Below are positions 16,976 through 23,941 of a stretch of 30,037 nt of DNA, in pieces. The position numbers and the translations under genes are program-made. Numbering within the stretch: the first letter of the stretch is position 1; each line of letters opens with the position of its first letter. Location of the stretch: the IMG/VR virus record IMGVR_UViG_3300038629_000248, positions 1 through 30,037 of that record, one strand, 5' to 3'. Below the pieces are notes generated by a model, which was not told where the DNA came from, did no database searches, and worked only from the letters and a program-made list of their open reading frames with translations. Source of the DNA: a virus.

Positions 16976-17204
16976 TGAGCACCCCCAGGGCCACGCACTC
17001 GTCGTACATCTTGACCAGGTTGCGATCGACTTGACCCTGGGTGAGCCTGGCAGCATTTCGCAGGTGCGCCTCGATGGCGTTGCGATTCGGTCGAGCACCA
17101 GGCAGCACCAGGAACTTGAGCAGTGCGCTGACTGCGCGTTCCTTCGGAGGCCTGACGATCCTGGTTGCTGGATCCGGAAGCTGTGGTGGTTGGCCGTTAC
17201 TCAT
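16959..17204 (-). CDS. Small basic protein of unknown function (81 aa)
   Basis: A protein of 81 aa, starting at ATG 17204, which overlaps the preceding stop by one base (TGATG). The first 20 residues are proline-rich and polar (QPPQLPDPATR). The rest is predicted helical with many Arg and Lys residues (NRNAIEAHLRNAARLTQG, RNLVKMYDECVALG). No motif or family is recognised, and there is no signal peptide or membrane segment. It lies between the collagen-like inner-membrane protein and the 37-aa acidic protein, so the basic and acidic neighbours could be partners, but that is only a guess from charge and position. Confidence 0.6.
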   Translation of the reverse strand: MSNGQPPQLPDPATRIVRPPKERAVSALLKFLVLPGARPNRNAIEAHLRNAARLTQGQVDRNLVKMYDECVALGVLNARRP

Positions 17205-17719
17205 CAGTGTTCATCCAGGATGTGGGCCTTCATCGCGTCATCGAATGACACGGCTGCAGTGCTGGCGCCGGCAGGCCCAGGTGGACCGGCAGGCCCTGCT
17301 ATTCCCGCTACTCCCGCTACTCCTCGAGGACCAGCTGAACCTGGGGGACCTGCTATTCCCGCTATTCCCGCTATTCCTGGAGGACCGGCCTGGGCCTCGA
17401 GTTCGCTGACGATTGCTTCCAGGCGCTCGACATCCTCGATGAGATTCGACAGCTCGTCATACATCGCGTCATTGCCGACGATGTCTCTGGGTGCTTCATC
17501 GACCAGGCCGACAGCCACCGCGGCATCGCGGATCGGAGTTGTGTCGGTGACCTGGCCAACAACCAGGGATCCACCAGTGGCGACCACCAGGCCCCAGATC
17601 AGCATGGCGACTTTCTTGGTGGCCATAGCAATCTCGAACCACTGCTTGATCTTGCCGGCTCGAGACAGGATGACCTCTTCGGTGTCCTCCTCGGGGTAGT
17701 CTTTGGCTTCTTCGTTCAT
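17204..17719 (-). CDS. Inner-membrane protein with coiled coil and collagen-like repeat
   Basis: A protein of 171 aa from ATG 17719 (ATGA overlap, GGAAGA upstream). A start four codons earlier is possible but lacks the coupling. Order of parts: acidic cytoplasmic N-terminus (1-20); a basic stretch; one membrane segment (about 37-56, AMLIWGLVVATGGSLVV); a linker; a short coiled coil (about 86-110, ELSNLIEDVERLEAIVSELE); a collagen-like Gly-X-Y run (about 112-152, with GPPGIAGIAGIA, GPRGVAGVAGIA, GPPGPAGAS); and a polar tail. Predicted topology is N-in, C-out, probably trimeric because of the Gly-X-Y repeat and coiled coil. Collagen-like repeats are common in phage fibres, but a membrane-anchored one next to an exported one is unusual. 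Function unknown. Confidence 0.8.
   Translation of the reverse strand: MNEEAKDYPEEDTEEVILSRAGKIKQWFEIAMATKKVAMLIWGLVVATGGSLVVGQVTDTTPIRDAAVAVGLVDEAPRDIVGNDAMYDELSNLIEDVERLEAIVSELEAQAGPPGIAGIAGIAGPPGSAGPRGVAGVAGIAGPAGPPGPAGASTAAVSFDDAMKAHILDEH
17298..17378 (-). repeat. 9-base tandem repeats encoding the collagen-like run (inner-membrane protein)
   Basis: Two sets of three 9-base units: gctattccc/gctactccc/gctactcct at 17298-17324, and gctattccc/gctattccc/gctattcct at 17352-17378 (plus-strand reading). The two sets start 54 bases apart, so the region also looks like an imperfect 54-base duplication. Each unit encodes one Gly-X-Ala triplet, so slippage would change the stalk length by three residues without a frameshift. 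Confidence 0.85.
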
Positions 17720-18135
17720 TGGATCTTCCACACGGCTGAGACCACGCCGGCAGTGTGACTGTTGGCGGTCCCCATCTTGAGAGACAGCAGCACATCACCG
17801 AAGGTATCCGAGTCGATCACCTGGGCCACACCCAGGGCCACGCTGTTCTCACCGTCATACCAGGCGCCAGAGAAGCCTACCTGCAGTTTCGTGGTGGTGC
17901 TGGTGAAGTCCATACCCGACATCGCAAAAGCCAGTGACAGGCCTTGTGCGAAGTCTGACTCGGACAAACCGATGTCCATGCCGTTGAATCCATCGATGCC
18001 ATCGATGCCATCGATGCCGTCCTGGCCGTCGACACCGTCGACACCGTCGACACCAGGCTCACCCTGGTGATGTCCACCGTCAGCGTTGATGGCAAATGAC
18101 ACCCAGAATAACAACAGAAATGCCATTGACTTCAT
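17716..18135 (-). CDS. Exported mini trimeric autotransporter: signal peptide, collagen-like stalk, YadA-like membrane anchor
   Basis: A protein of 139 aa; ATG 18135 overlaps the previous stop as ATGA with AGGA 7 bases upstream. Residues 1-18 form a signal peptide (MKSMAFLLLFWVSFAINA). Residues 25-54 are ten Gly-X-Y triplets, mostly GVD and GID. Residues 58-75 are a helix (SESDFAQGLSLAFAMSGM). Residues 84-139 give four beta strands (LQVGFSGAWYDG, SVALGVAQVID, DVLLSLKMGTANS, AGVVSAVWKI). This helix-plus-four-strand order and the ALGV and GTANS landmarks match the YadA anchor, which trimerises into a 12-stranded outer-membrane barrel. I infer an outer-membrane trimer with a tiny collagen-like passenger. 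The last strand ends KIQ rather than the usual terminal aromatic residue. A remote alternative is an unrelated Lom-like outer-membrane protein. Confidence 0.78.
   Translation of the reverse strand: MKSMAFLLLFWVSFAINADGGHHQGEPGVDGVDGVDGQDGIDGIDGIDGFNGMDIGLSESDFAQGLSLAFAMSGMDFTSTTTKLQVGFSGAWYDGENSVALGVAQVIDSDTFGDVLLSLKMGTANSHTAGVVSAVWKIQ
17991..18054 (-). repeat. 9-base tandem repeats encoding the collagen-like run (YadA-like protein)
   Basis: Two perfect three-copy arrays on the plus-strand reading: catcgatgc at 17991-18017 (Gly-Ile-Asp units) and gtcgacacc at 18028-18054 (Gly-Val-Asp units). They are separated by about ten bases encoding Gly-Gln-Asp. The exact repetition suggests recent expansion or slippage; each 9-base step adds or removes one collagen-like triplet in frame. 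Confidence 0.88.
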
Positions 18136-18431
18136 GATAGATCCTGCAGTTCTTGTTTCAGGCCTTCCAGTTCGTACAGCTCCTGGTCGGTGATGATGCC
18201 TTTCTGCTTCAGGTACTCCAGCTTGCGGATCACTCGCTTGATCTCACGCTTGTCGCTGTCGCTGATCGCCTTCTCGAAGCCGGCCACCGTTTCATCCAGG
18301 CTGGTGTTGTGCGCCATGATGGTCTCGAAGTGAGCCTCCATCGCCCACAGCCAACCAACGAATAGGAAGCCGACCAGCACGGTGGATCCAGCAGCAGTGG
18401 TGATTATTGCTTGTGTCTTAGTCAGGGTCAC
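18132..18431 (-). CDS. Small membrane protein with coiled-coil tail (holin- or spanin-like)
   Basis: About 99 aa if it starts at GTG 18431, which has GGAG 10 bases upstream and overlaps the previous gene's end. An ATG at 18449 would add six residues but has no ribosome site. One membrane segment (about residues 8-29, with TVLVGFLFVGWLWAM) is followed by a charged helical region of about 65 residues (HNTSLDETVAGFEKAI, KREIKRVIRKLEYLKQK) ending DLS. Single membrane segment plus coiled coil is the layout of i-spanins and of some class III holins, but a convincing i-spanin already exists at 142-519. I leave the role open: lysis accessory, antiholin, or an envelope protein working with the collagen-like neighbours. 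Confidence 0.68.
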   Translation of the reverse strand: MTLTKTQAIITTAAGSTVLVGFLFVGWLWAMEAHFETIMAHNTSLDETVAGFEKAISDSDKREIKRVIRKLEYLKQKGIITDQELYELEGLKQELQDLS

Positions 18432-18627
18432 TTTTACCAGTCTCCACATAGAACTTGAAAAATGCTGCAGCAGCTGTCACCACCGAGGCCACCATCGCGG
18501 CCTGGGCATTACTCATGTCTGTCAGCTGCATCGCCCAGTCGATCACGATCCACATGACGTACAGGTAGAAGACCGCGAACAGCCTGGGGAAGACGCGGTA
18601 CTTGTTGATCCAGTCGCCGTTACTCAT
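18418..18627 (-). CDS. Small two-helix membrane protein, putative holin
   Basis: A protein of 69 aa, starting ATG 18627 and overlapping the preceding stop by 8 bases. After a short polar start (MSNGDWINKYRV) there are two likely membrane segments: about 13-35 (FPRLFAVFYLYVMWIVIDWA) and about 40-61 (NAQAAMVASVVTAAAAFFKF). It ends with a short charged tail (ETGKSDPD). Small proteins with the pattern RVFPRL then NAQA in phages are often listed as holin-like or unknown membrane proteins. Size and topology fit a class II-type holin. It is far from the DUF5675/spanin genes, so the lysis role is inference only. Confidence 0.7.
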   Translation of the reverse strand: MSNGDWINKYRVFPRLFAVFYLYVMWIVIDWAMQLTDMSNAQAAMVASVVTAAAAFFKFYVETGKSDPD

Positions 18628-19024
18628 CTTTCGGTACCGGCGTGAATGTCAGGCCTACTTCCAGGTCGATGAAGCCGCGGCGATCGCGCTTGCCGGTGAC
18701 CTTGTACGCGCATGGCTCGTGCTCGTCGTCTTCCTTCTTCTCGTGCTCTACCTGGAGAGCCTTCAGCTCGGTCATGATCTTGACCAGGGCAAGCAGGCCT
18801 GGGATCTCGGTCGGCTTGCCGATGGCTTTGATCATCTCGTCCATCTTCTTCAGCTTCGCGGCAGACGCTGCACGGTAGGCCTCGGCCTGCTCGTGCTTCA
18901 TGTCATGGAAGTGTCGAGCAATCGCCTCGAGTCCTGGGACCGCGATGATCTTGGCCATCAGGTTAACCTTGCCGCCGCCCTTCTCGATGCGTTCGATCTC
19001 TTCTTTGCTTATCGGATTAGGCAC
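18620..19024 (-). CDS. Unknown soluble helical protein (134 aa)
   Basis: Starts at GTG 19024, with GAGGAG 8 bases upstream, and overlaps the preceding stop by 8 bases (GTGCCTAA). About the first 100 residues are predicted alpha-helical and rich in K and E (KLKKMDEMIKAIGKP, LKALQVEHEKKEDDE). A short C-terminal part may be beta-stranded (HEPCAYKVTGKRDRRGFIDL, GLTFTPVP). There is no membrane segment, and I recognise no family. It is the first of the small genes inserted between the 850-aa and 2,698-aa ejection-protein genes, so a virion-associated role is possible. Confidence 0.7.
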   Translation of the reverse strand: MPNPISKEEIERIEKGGGKVNLMAKIIAVPGLEAIARHFHDMKHEQAEAYRAASAAKLKKMDEMIKAIGKPTEIPGLLALVKIMTELKALQVEHEKKEDDEHEPCAYKVTGKRDRRGFIDLEVGLTFTPVPKDE

Positions 19025-21569
19025 GGAGACAGCTCCTCAATTTATCAATGTTTCTCGAACGGGCCTGCTGATCTTTCCACAACATTCCAGCGTTCTGCGT
19101 TATCGTCAACACGTTGCCGGCAGGGTCGATCCTGTCTTCAACGAGTTCGATGTTACTCAGATTCTGCTGGCTGAGAACCCTCGGGGCTGCAGAAACCATA
19201 CGCTCGGCCACCAGCTCCTCGATGACCTGGCCACCAATCCGACTGCCGGCATCGTCCATATTCTCGTAGCCTTTCTCATTCAGCCTGGCCACGATGTCGG
19301 CGTAGGGGATCTGCATCGCCTCGGTTGCCTGGTAGTTCGCACCCTCGGGGAAGGAGTAGTTGACCGACTGAGTTCCTGCGGTCTTGGTCATGCCCTTGGC
19401 ACGGCCCACCTGGGTGGCTCCCTCGGCGCCCTTGCGTCCGGTGATTGCCTGGTACCCACCAAATTCATCCTGGGCTGTGACGTTGTACACCGTGACGGTA
19501 TCGCCAAAGCGAAGCTGGCTCGGACCCATGTCATCTTCCTGCCTGGCAATGTGAGCTGCCACGGCCTGGGCATTGCCGGCGTTGGTATTGGTCAGCTCAC
19601 CTCCGGATCCGATTCGCATCGCCAGGAACGGTTGACCAGGTGCAGGCGCCTCGGCCTGACCATCCTCGAAGGCGGCTTCCTGTTGCATGAACTCGCCGGC
19701 TACGTCTACTTCGGGACCGACTATCTCGAGATTGAAGTCCGCGAAGACATCCTCGAGCGTCCACTCGGATCCATCGGGTTTGGTCTTCCCCTCCCTTTTG
19801 AGTTCCTCGTACTTTGTGGTAACGAGCGCGGGGATGAGCGTAGCACTTTGCCTGGCCGTAGCCGCAGACTGTTGACCTGTCGCGACGAGCTGCGATGTAA
19901 TCCTCTCGTAAATCTCGTCGGCTGCGTTCTTTGTCTCAGCCGCCTCGTTGGCCTTAGCGAGTAGCGTCTTGATGTATTCACTGTCGGAGTCCTCCTCGAG
20001 TTCAGTCTGATTCAGCAGACCTTCGCTGGTCTTGATGTGTGGACGGATCAGCGCCAGCTTCGCTTCATCGTTGGCGAAATCCTTCAGGAAGGTGGACAGG
20101 GGAATGGACACATCACCACCGGATCCATCCATCTGATCGATGATGTAAGCGGGTGGATTGTCCAACAGATCAACACCCTCGGAACTCAGGAATACTTTCT
20201 GGTCCGGAGCGGCACCCTCCATGAATTTCTCGAACTCGTCAGCTGATCGTTGGTTGGTCTTACTGGCCTGCGCCAGGTAGAGCAGAGAGTCCAGGCGCTC
20301 TTGCTCGAACTCAGCGCCTCGGCGTTTGTTGATCTTCTTGATGACCTTGCCCATGGCACGGCGCTCACGGTTGGCCGCGTAGTCGACGCCCTTGATGGTC
20401 GCGGCCATGCCACCACCACCGACGATCGTGCCGATCAGTGTTACAGCCTGGCGTTGTCCCTGGATGTCGAGGATCTCCTCCCAGCCCTGGGCAGCGGCCA
20501 GCTCTTCATCCAGCTCGAAGGCGTAGGCATTGATGGTCTGGGTGGCCGTGGCAATCTGCTCGGTGCCGGCTTCCTGGAGCAACCACTTCTTGATCGAGGA
20601 CTTGATCCCACCACCACCGCCAGCTTCACCGATCAGCTTCTCCAGGCGCTTGGTCGGCAGCTTCTCGGTTGCGTACTCGAGTGCCGCATCGATGGTCGCG
20701 TAGGTGGTGGCCGTGTCGTGGTCCTTGCCACCGAGGATCGCGGATCCATAACTCGACAGGTAGGTTTTCCCAGTCAGGTATCCGAGTGTCGGGTTGATCT
20801 TGCCGCGGGTGGCCACAGAGATCGCGAGACCTGGTGCCATGTCGGCGCCCATCTGGAAGCCCTGGCGTACACCCTGTTCCATGGTGGTCAGATCTGCTGG
20901 CGTGAGCCTGCCAATCTCGCTCTCGGCAAACCCCAGGTTCTGCTTGTGTCCCTCGATGCGCCGTTCAAGCTCTGCGTTCCAGGCATCGGTATCCTCTTCA
21001 CCTTCCATGGCCATGTGGATTTGATCGCGCATCTTGCCCATCACGCTTGGGATGCTACCGAAGGCATCCTTCCAAGAAGTGAATCCCTCGCGCTTCATTT
21101 CGTTGAGCATCAGGATCGCTGTCTCGTCGTAGGTCTTGCCCATGCCGATCATCATGCTGTCGCCCAGGCCCTCGAACATACGCTCGTTGACCTCGTACCA
21201 ACTGCGGCCAGCTTCGTTCTCCAGGCCGGTCAGGTTGCTGAGATCATCGTATGAGATCTGGGCCGCGTCCGGATCCTCGAGGTACTTGGCGACCGCTGGG
21301 TTATCCAGCTCACTCAGTGGCTTGTCCCAGTCCTCCTGTTTGATCAGCGCAGTGGCATCTTGCTTGGCGATCTCGTCACGGTTGGCCTTGACGGCGCTGA
21401 CAGGTACGCCGGTACGGTTCGACAGCTCCAGGTCCTGGGCGTAGGTCTCGGGATTTCCCTGGGATGCTGCGTTCAGATTGGAATAGGCAGAGCTGTTCGG
21501 CAGCTTGAAGATGTCCTCTTCTTCAAGCGGTGCGTCCCAGTCCTCGTCGGATATGCGAAGGTCGGCCAT
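19017..21569 (-). CDS. Large internal virion protein resembling the N-terminal part of gp16-like ejected proteins (850 aa)
   Basis: Residues about 35-125 carry a pattern common at the start of huge phage virion proteins: NPETYAQDLELSNRTGVPVS (39-58), then ALIKQEDWDKPLSELDNPAV and ISYDDLSNLTGLENE. Residues about 460-520 contain another recurring segment (VDLLDNPPAYIIDQM, GGDVSIPLSTFLKD, LIRPHIKTSEGLL). Around 370-395 is a glycine-rich hydrophobic stretch (VTLIGTIVGGGGMAATIKG). No transglycosylase motif like that of T7 gp16 is visible. The start overlaps the previous stop (TAATG). I infer a role in DNA ejection from these patterns and from the preceding gp14/15-like genes. The matching C-terminal part appears to be in the 2,698-aa protein ten genes downstream. 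Confidence 0.75.
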   Translation of the reverse strand: MADLRISDEDWDAPLEEEDIFKLPNSSAYSNLNAASQGNPETYAQDLELSNRTGVPVSAVKANRDEIAKQDATALIKQEDWDKPLSELDNPAVAKYLEDPDAAQISYDDLSNLTGLENEAGRSWYEVNERMFEGLGDSMMIGMGKTYDETAILMLNEMKREGFTSWKDAFGSIPSVMGKMRDQIHMAMEGEEDTDAWNAELERRIEGHKQNLGFAESEIGRLTPADLTTMEQGVRQGFQMGADMAPGLAISVATRGKINPTLGYLTGKTYLSSYGSAILGGKDHDTATTYATIDAALEYATEKLPTKRLEKLIGEAGGGGGIKSSIKKWLLQEAGTEQIATATQTINAYAFELDEELAAAQGWEEILDIQGQRQAVTLIGTIVGGGGMAATIKGVDYAANRERRAMGKVIKKINKRRGAEFEQERLDSLLYLAQASKTNQRSADEFEKFMEGAAPDQKVFLSSEGVDLLDNPPAYIIDQMDGSGGDVSIPLSTFLKDFANDEAKLALIRPHIKTSEGLLNQTELEEDSDSEYIKTLLAKANEAAETKNAADEIYERITSQLVATGQQSAATARQSATLIPALVTTKYEELKREGKTKPDGSEWTLEDVFADFNLEIVGPEVDVAGEFMQQEAAFEDGQAEAPAPGQPFLAMRIGSGGELTNTNAGNAQAVAAHIARQEDDMGPSQLRFGDTVTVYNVTAQDEFGGYQAITGRKGAEGATQVGRAKGMTKTAGTQSVNYSFPEGANYQATEAMQIPYADIVARLNEKGYENMDDAGSRIGGQVIEELVAERMVSAAPRVLSQQNLSNIELVEDRIDPAGNVLTITQNAGMLWKDQQARSRNIDKLRSCLRA

Positions 21570-23365
21570 TACTGTGTCGCGTAGCCACGGCCAACACGCT
21601 TGCGAGTAACACCTGGTTCTTCTTCAACCTCAACCTCACCCCTCATTTTCTTGAGTCCACGCTTCCACTTGCCCAGGAACTCGACTGGATCCATGCCAGG
21701 ATTCTGCTGGCGCTTGCGCGTGAACTCGGCACGTTCAGGTGCGGACAGGCTGTTGAACTCTTTCACCGCGGCCACGCCGGTAAAGCCAGCTTGCTGGTAG
21801 ACATTGGTGATCGGCTTGACGACCCTGCGCTGCTCGGGGGTCATGTCGCGCTCGAGGAACTGCTCACCACCAAACTCCATCCACAAGATCTCGGTCGGCT
21901 TCTCGAGAATGATTTGCGCATGCTTGTCGCGGACCCACTGGTTGATCAGTGCGGTCTCGGGATTCTTCTGGTTGATGGCCTGGTAGTTCTCTACCTGGTC
22001 GGACAGGCTCTGCCACAGATCGACCTCGGCCTGGTCTCCATCGACCGGATGCACTGCCAGCAGATCGCTCATCAGCTGGTGCGTAGTCTGCAGCGGCTTG
22101 AACTTCGGATCCGTACTCTTCGACGGCGATGTCGCCGCGTTGAAGAACTTCCAGTCAGCATCGTTCAGCCTGGCTGCATTTTCGGACCAGTACTTACGAG
22201 CCTTCACAGGCTGGTCGTTGGACAGGAACTCTCGCAGCTTTGTCTTCGCTTCCAGGTCAGAGTACTTGCGCCCCTCGCCGGCAGCACGTTTCATCGCATT
22301 GTCTTCAGCTGCATGCATGTTGTCGCGCTGGCCCTGGGTCATCTTCTTCATCATCTCGATGCCACCAGGTGCGTCCTCGAGCTGCTTGATGGTGGTGCCA
22401 CCGTAAGCGATCTCGGCCATGCCTTCTTCCAGGTAGGCCTCGATCTCCGCAAGCTGCTGGACGTCCTGGTCGTTCTTTACGCGCAGGAATCGCAGCCGTG
22501 CTTTCTCATATTCCTCGTCATCGAGTTCGCCACTGATGAACTCCTGCTCGAGCGCAGCGAGGCCGGCAGCTTCATCCATGTTGCTCATCTCGAAGGCCTT
22601 GCGCAGGGCTGCGTTGTTCATCTCCTGGCCCTCGGCTTGGTCCTTCAATGCCTTCAGAACATCAGGCGGTATGTTCTCCACCCACCTGGCGTCCGGATCG
22701 TTCAGGACCGCAAGCTGCTGTTTTGGATCCATGGATTTCAGTCTGCCGTAGGCCATATCGAGCTGGGCCTTCTTCATGGTTTGCTGGGCATCGACAGCGG
22801 TGATGACGTTGCGCTCGACCATCGAGTCCAGGGTCAGCTGAATGCCGGTCGCTGCAGTGCCTGGATCCCCGTACTCGAGATCCATGCCGCCCTTCACCAT
22901 CAGGTCGATTGCGTTGGCCATGTGGCCTTTCTCGCGATCGTTCAGCCTGGTCGTGGTCTTGTCGGCCATTATCTGGTTGGCCTTGGCCATGCCTTCCTCG
23001 CCGCGGGTGATGAACATTGCCCGAGCCTTGGCGCTGGAGATGTTGGCCGAGGCCTTGCCCAGCTGGTCGGTCATGCCGGCAGCGTGGCGCTCCTCGATGG
23101 TGTCGAGATCTGTATCGTTCTTGTACTTCTCAGCCTCGGCCATGGTGGCAATCTGGAACTGGACTTCAGCAGTCGCGTACTCCTGGTTGGCGATGCGCTC
23201 ACCCTGTTCCTTCAATCCTTTCTGGACAGCGGTGGTCTCGACAGACTTCAGGTCGAGCGCCATGCCTCGGCGCCCTGCTCTCCTGACGCCTCCCACTTCC
23301 GCGCCCTTGGTGATTACCCTGGCCTCGCGGATCCCCAGGTCTTCAGCTGATGGGATTCTGGCCAT
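21569..23365 (-). CDS. Internal virion protein, T7 gp15-like by position and character (598 aa)
   Basis: Almost entirely predicted helical and rich in A, E, K and M. A basic N-terminus (RIPSAEDLGIREARVITKG) is followed by long helices (EQGERIANQEYATAEVQFQI, AKARAMFITRGEEGMAKANQ) and a highly charged C-terminus (GEVEVEEEPGVTRKRVGRGY). There is no membrane segment or enzyme motif. The gene lies between the gp14-like and gp16-like genes, with one-base TAATG overlaps on both sides, exactly the place of gp15 in T7-like virion modules. Length is somewhat below T7 gp15. By analogy it would form part of the ejected periplasmic conduit. The assignment rests on order and composition more than on a motif. 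Confidence 0.75.
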   Translation of the reverse strand: MARIPSAEDLGIREARVITKGAEVGGVRRAGRRGMALDLKSVETTAVQKGLKEQGERIANQEYATAEVQFQIATMAEAEKYKNDTDLDTIEERHAAGMTDQLGKASANISSAKARAMFITRGEEGMAKANQIMADKTTTRLNDREKGHMANAIDLMVKGGMDLEYGDPGTAATGIQLTLDSMVERNVITAVDAQQTMKKAQLDMAYGRLKSMDPKQQLAVLNDPDARWVENIPPDVLKALKDQAEGQEMNNAALRKAFEMSNMDEAAGLAALEQEFISGELDDEEYEKARLRFLRVKNDQDVQQLAEIEAYLEEGMAEIAYGGTTIKQLEDAPGGIEMMKKMTQGQRDNMHAAEDNAMKRAAGEGRKYSDLEAKTKLREFLSNDQPVKARKYWSENAARLNDADWKFFNAATSPSKSTDPKFKPLQTTHQLMSDLLAVHPVDGDQAEVDLWQSLSDQVENYQAINQKNPETALINQWVRDKHAQIILEKPTEILWMEFGGEQFLERDMTPEQRRVVKPITNVYQQAGFTGVAAVKEFNSLSAPERAEFTRKRQQNPGMDPVEFLGKWKRGLKKMRGEVEVEEEPGVTRKRVGRGYATQ

Positions 23366-23940
23366 TACTGTTGTCTCCCGCCGTGGGTGATGCGGCCACC
23401 GCTGGCGTTGGTGGCGTAGGTTTTCGGTTTCGGTGACTTCGCTTTTGGCGTGTAGGCCGAGGCGAACAGGTCCATCGAATTGAACACGGCGCCGACTCTT
23501 GCCTCGCGCTCGAGTGAGTCACCATAGCGTTGCGCGGATCCAGCACTTACCCTGGAACCGATGCGAGTCATCTCTGCCTGGTAGCGCAGATCGATCGCTG
23601 CTGTCCTGGCATCGAAGATGGCCGTCATGGAATTGTAGTCGCCACGCTGTTTGATCTTGGCCAGCATCTCGGGATCCACACCACCGCCACCTGCAGCCAT
23701 GGCCGCGACCGCATCGGATGAAACCATCGCGGTCTTCTGCTGTTCGAGCATCGCCGCGCGAACGCCTCGGTTCTCGATGCTGATGGCCGAGCGTTCCATC
23801 TGCCTGGCTTCAATACCGGACAGGGTCTGGTTCAGCTTGCTCTCAGCATCGATGATCTTCGACTTGTTGTAAGCCTCGGACAATGCGAAGTAGCTCTGCC
23901 CGACATTCGAGATTACTGCGCCCCAGCTTGGTGCTGCCAT
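23365..23940 (-). CDS. Internal virion protein, T7 gp14-like (191 aa)
   Basis: Length (191 aa) is close to T7 gp14. The sequence is helical and Ala-rich with few stops in pattern: AAPSWGAVISNVGQSYFALS, IEARQMERSAISIENRG, MVSSDAVAAMAAGGGGVDPE, then TAAIDLRYQAEMTRIGSRVS. The C-terminus is basic and probably disordered (YTPKAKSPKPKTYATNASGG). In T7-like phages this protein is ejected first and is thought to form the outer-membrane pore. The gene directly follows the nozzle gene (1-base gap) and precedes the gp15-like gene (TAATG overlap), which matches the usual order. Confidence 0.78.
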   Translation of the reverse strand: MAAPSWGAVISNVGQSYFALSEAYNKSKIIDAESKLNQTLSGIEARQMERSAISIENRGVRAAMLEQQKTAMVSSDAVAAMAAGGGGVDPEMLAKIKQRGDYNSMTAIFDARTAAIDLRYQAEMTRIGSRVSAGSAQRYGDSLEREARVGAVFNSMDLFASAYTPKAKSPKPKTYATNASGGRITHGGRQQ

Positions 23941-23941
23941 G

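Noticed and set aside
16862-17098. 78-codon version of the small acidic gene
   Set aside because: The first 41 residues overlap the 81-aa gene and look non-coding (many Arg, Ser, Cys, Trp). Only the last 37 codons have a ribosome site and natural composition.
17716-18135. Reading the YadA-like protein as the o-spanin partner of the i-spanin
   Set aside because: It lacks a lipobox, and a much better o-spanin lies at 1-188. The helix-plus-four-strand end fits an outer-membrane barrel instead.
18900-19964. 354-codon plus-strand open frame
   Set aside because: It is antisense to the 850-aa gene and crosses a gene boundary on the other strand, with no family pattern. The frame at 20250-21254 is rejected for the same reason.
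21530-23350. 606-codon plus-strand open frame
   Set aside because: It is a mirror of the gp15-like gene in a GC-rich region with few antisense stops. It has no ribosome site, no recognisable domain, and opposes the operon.
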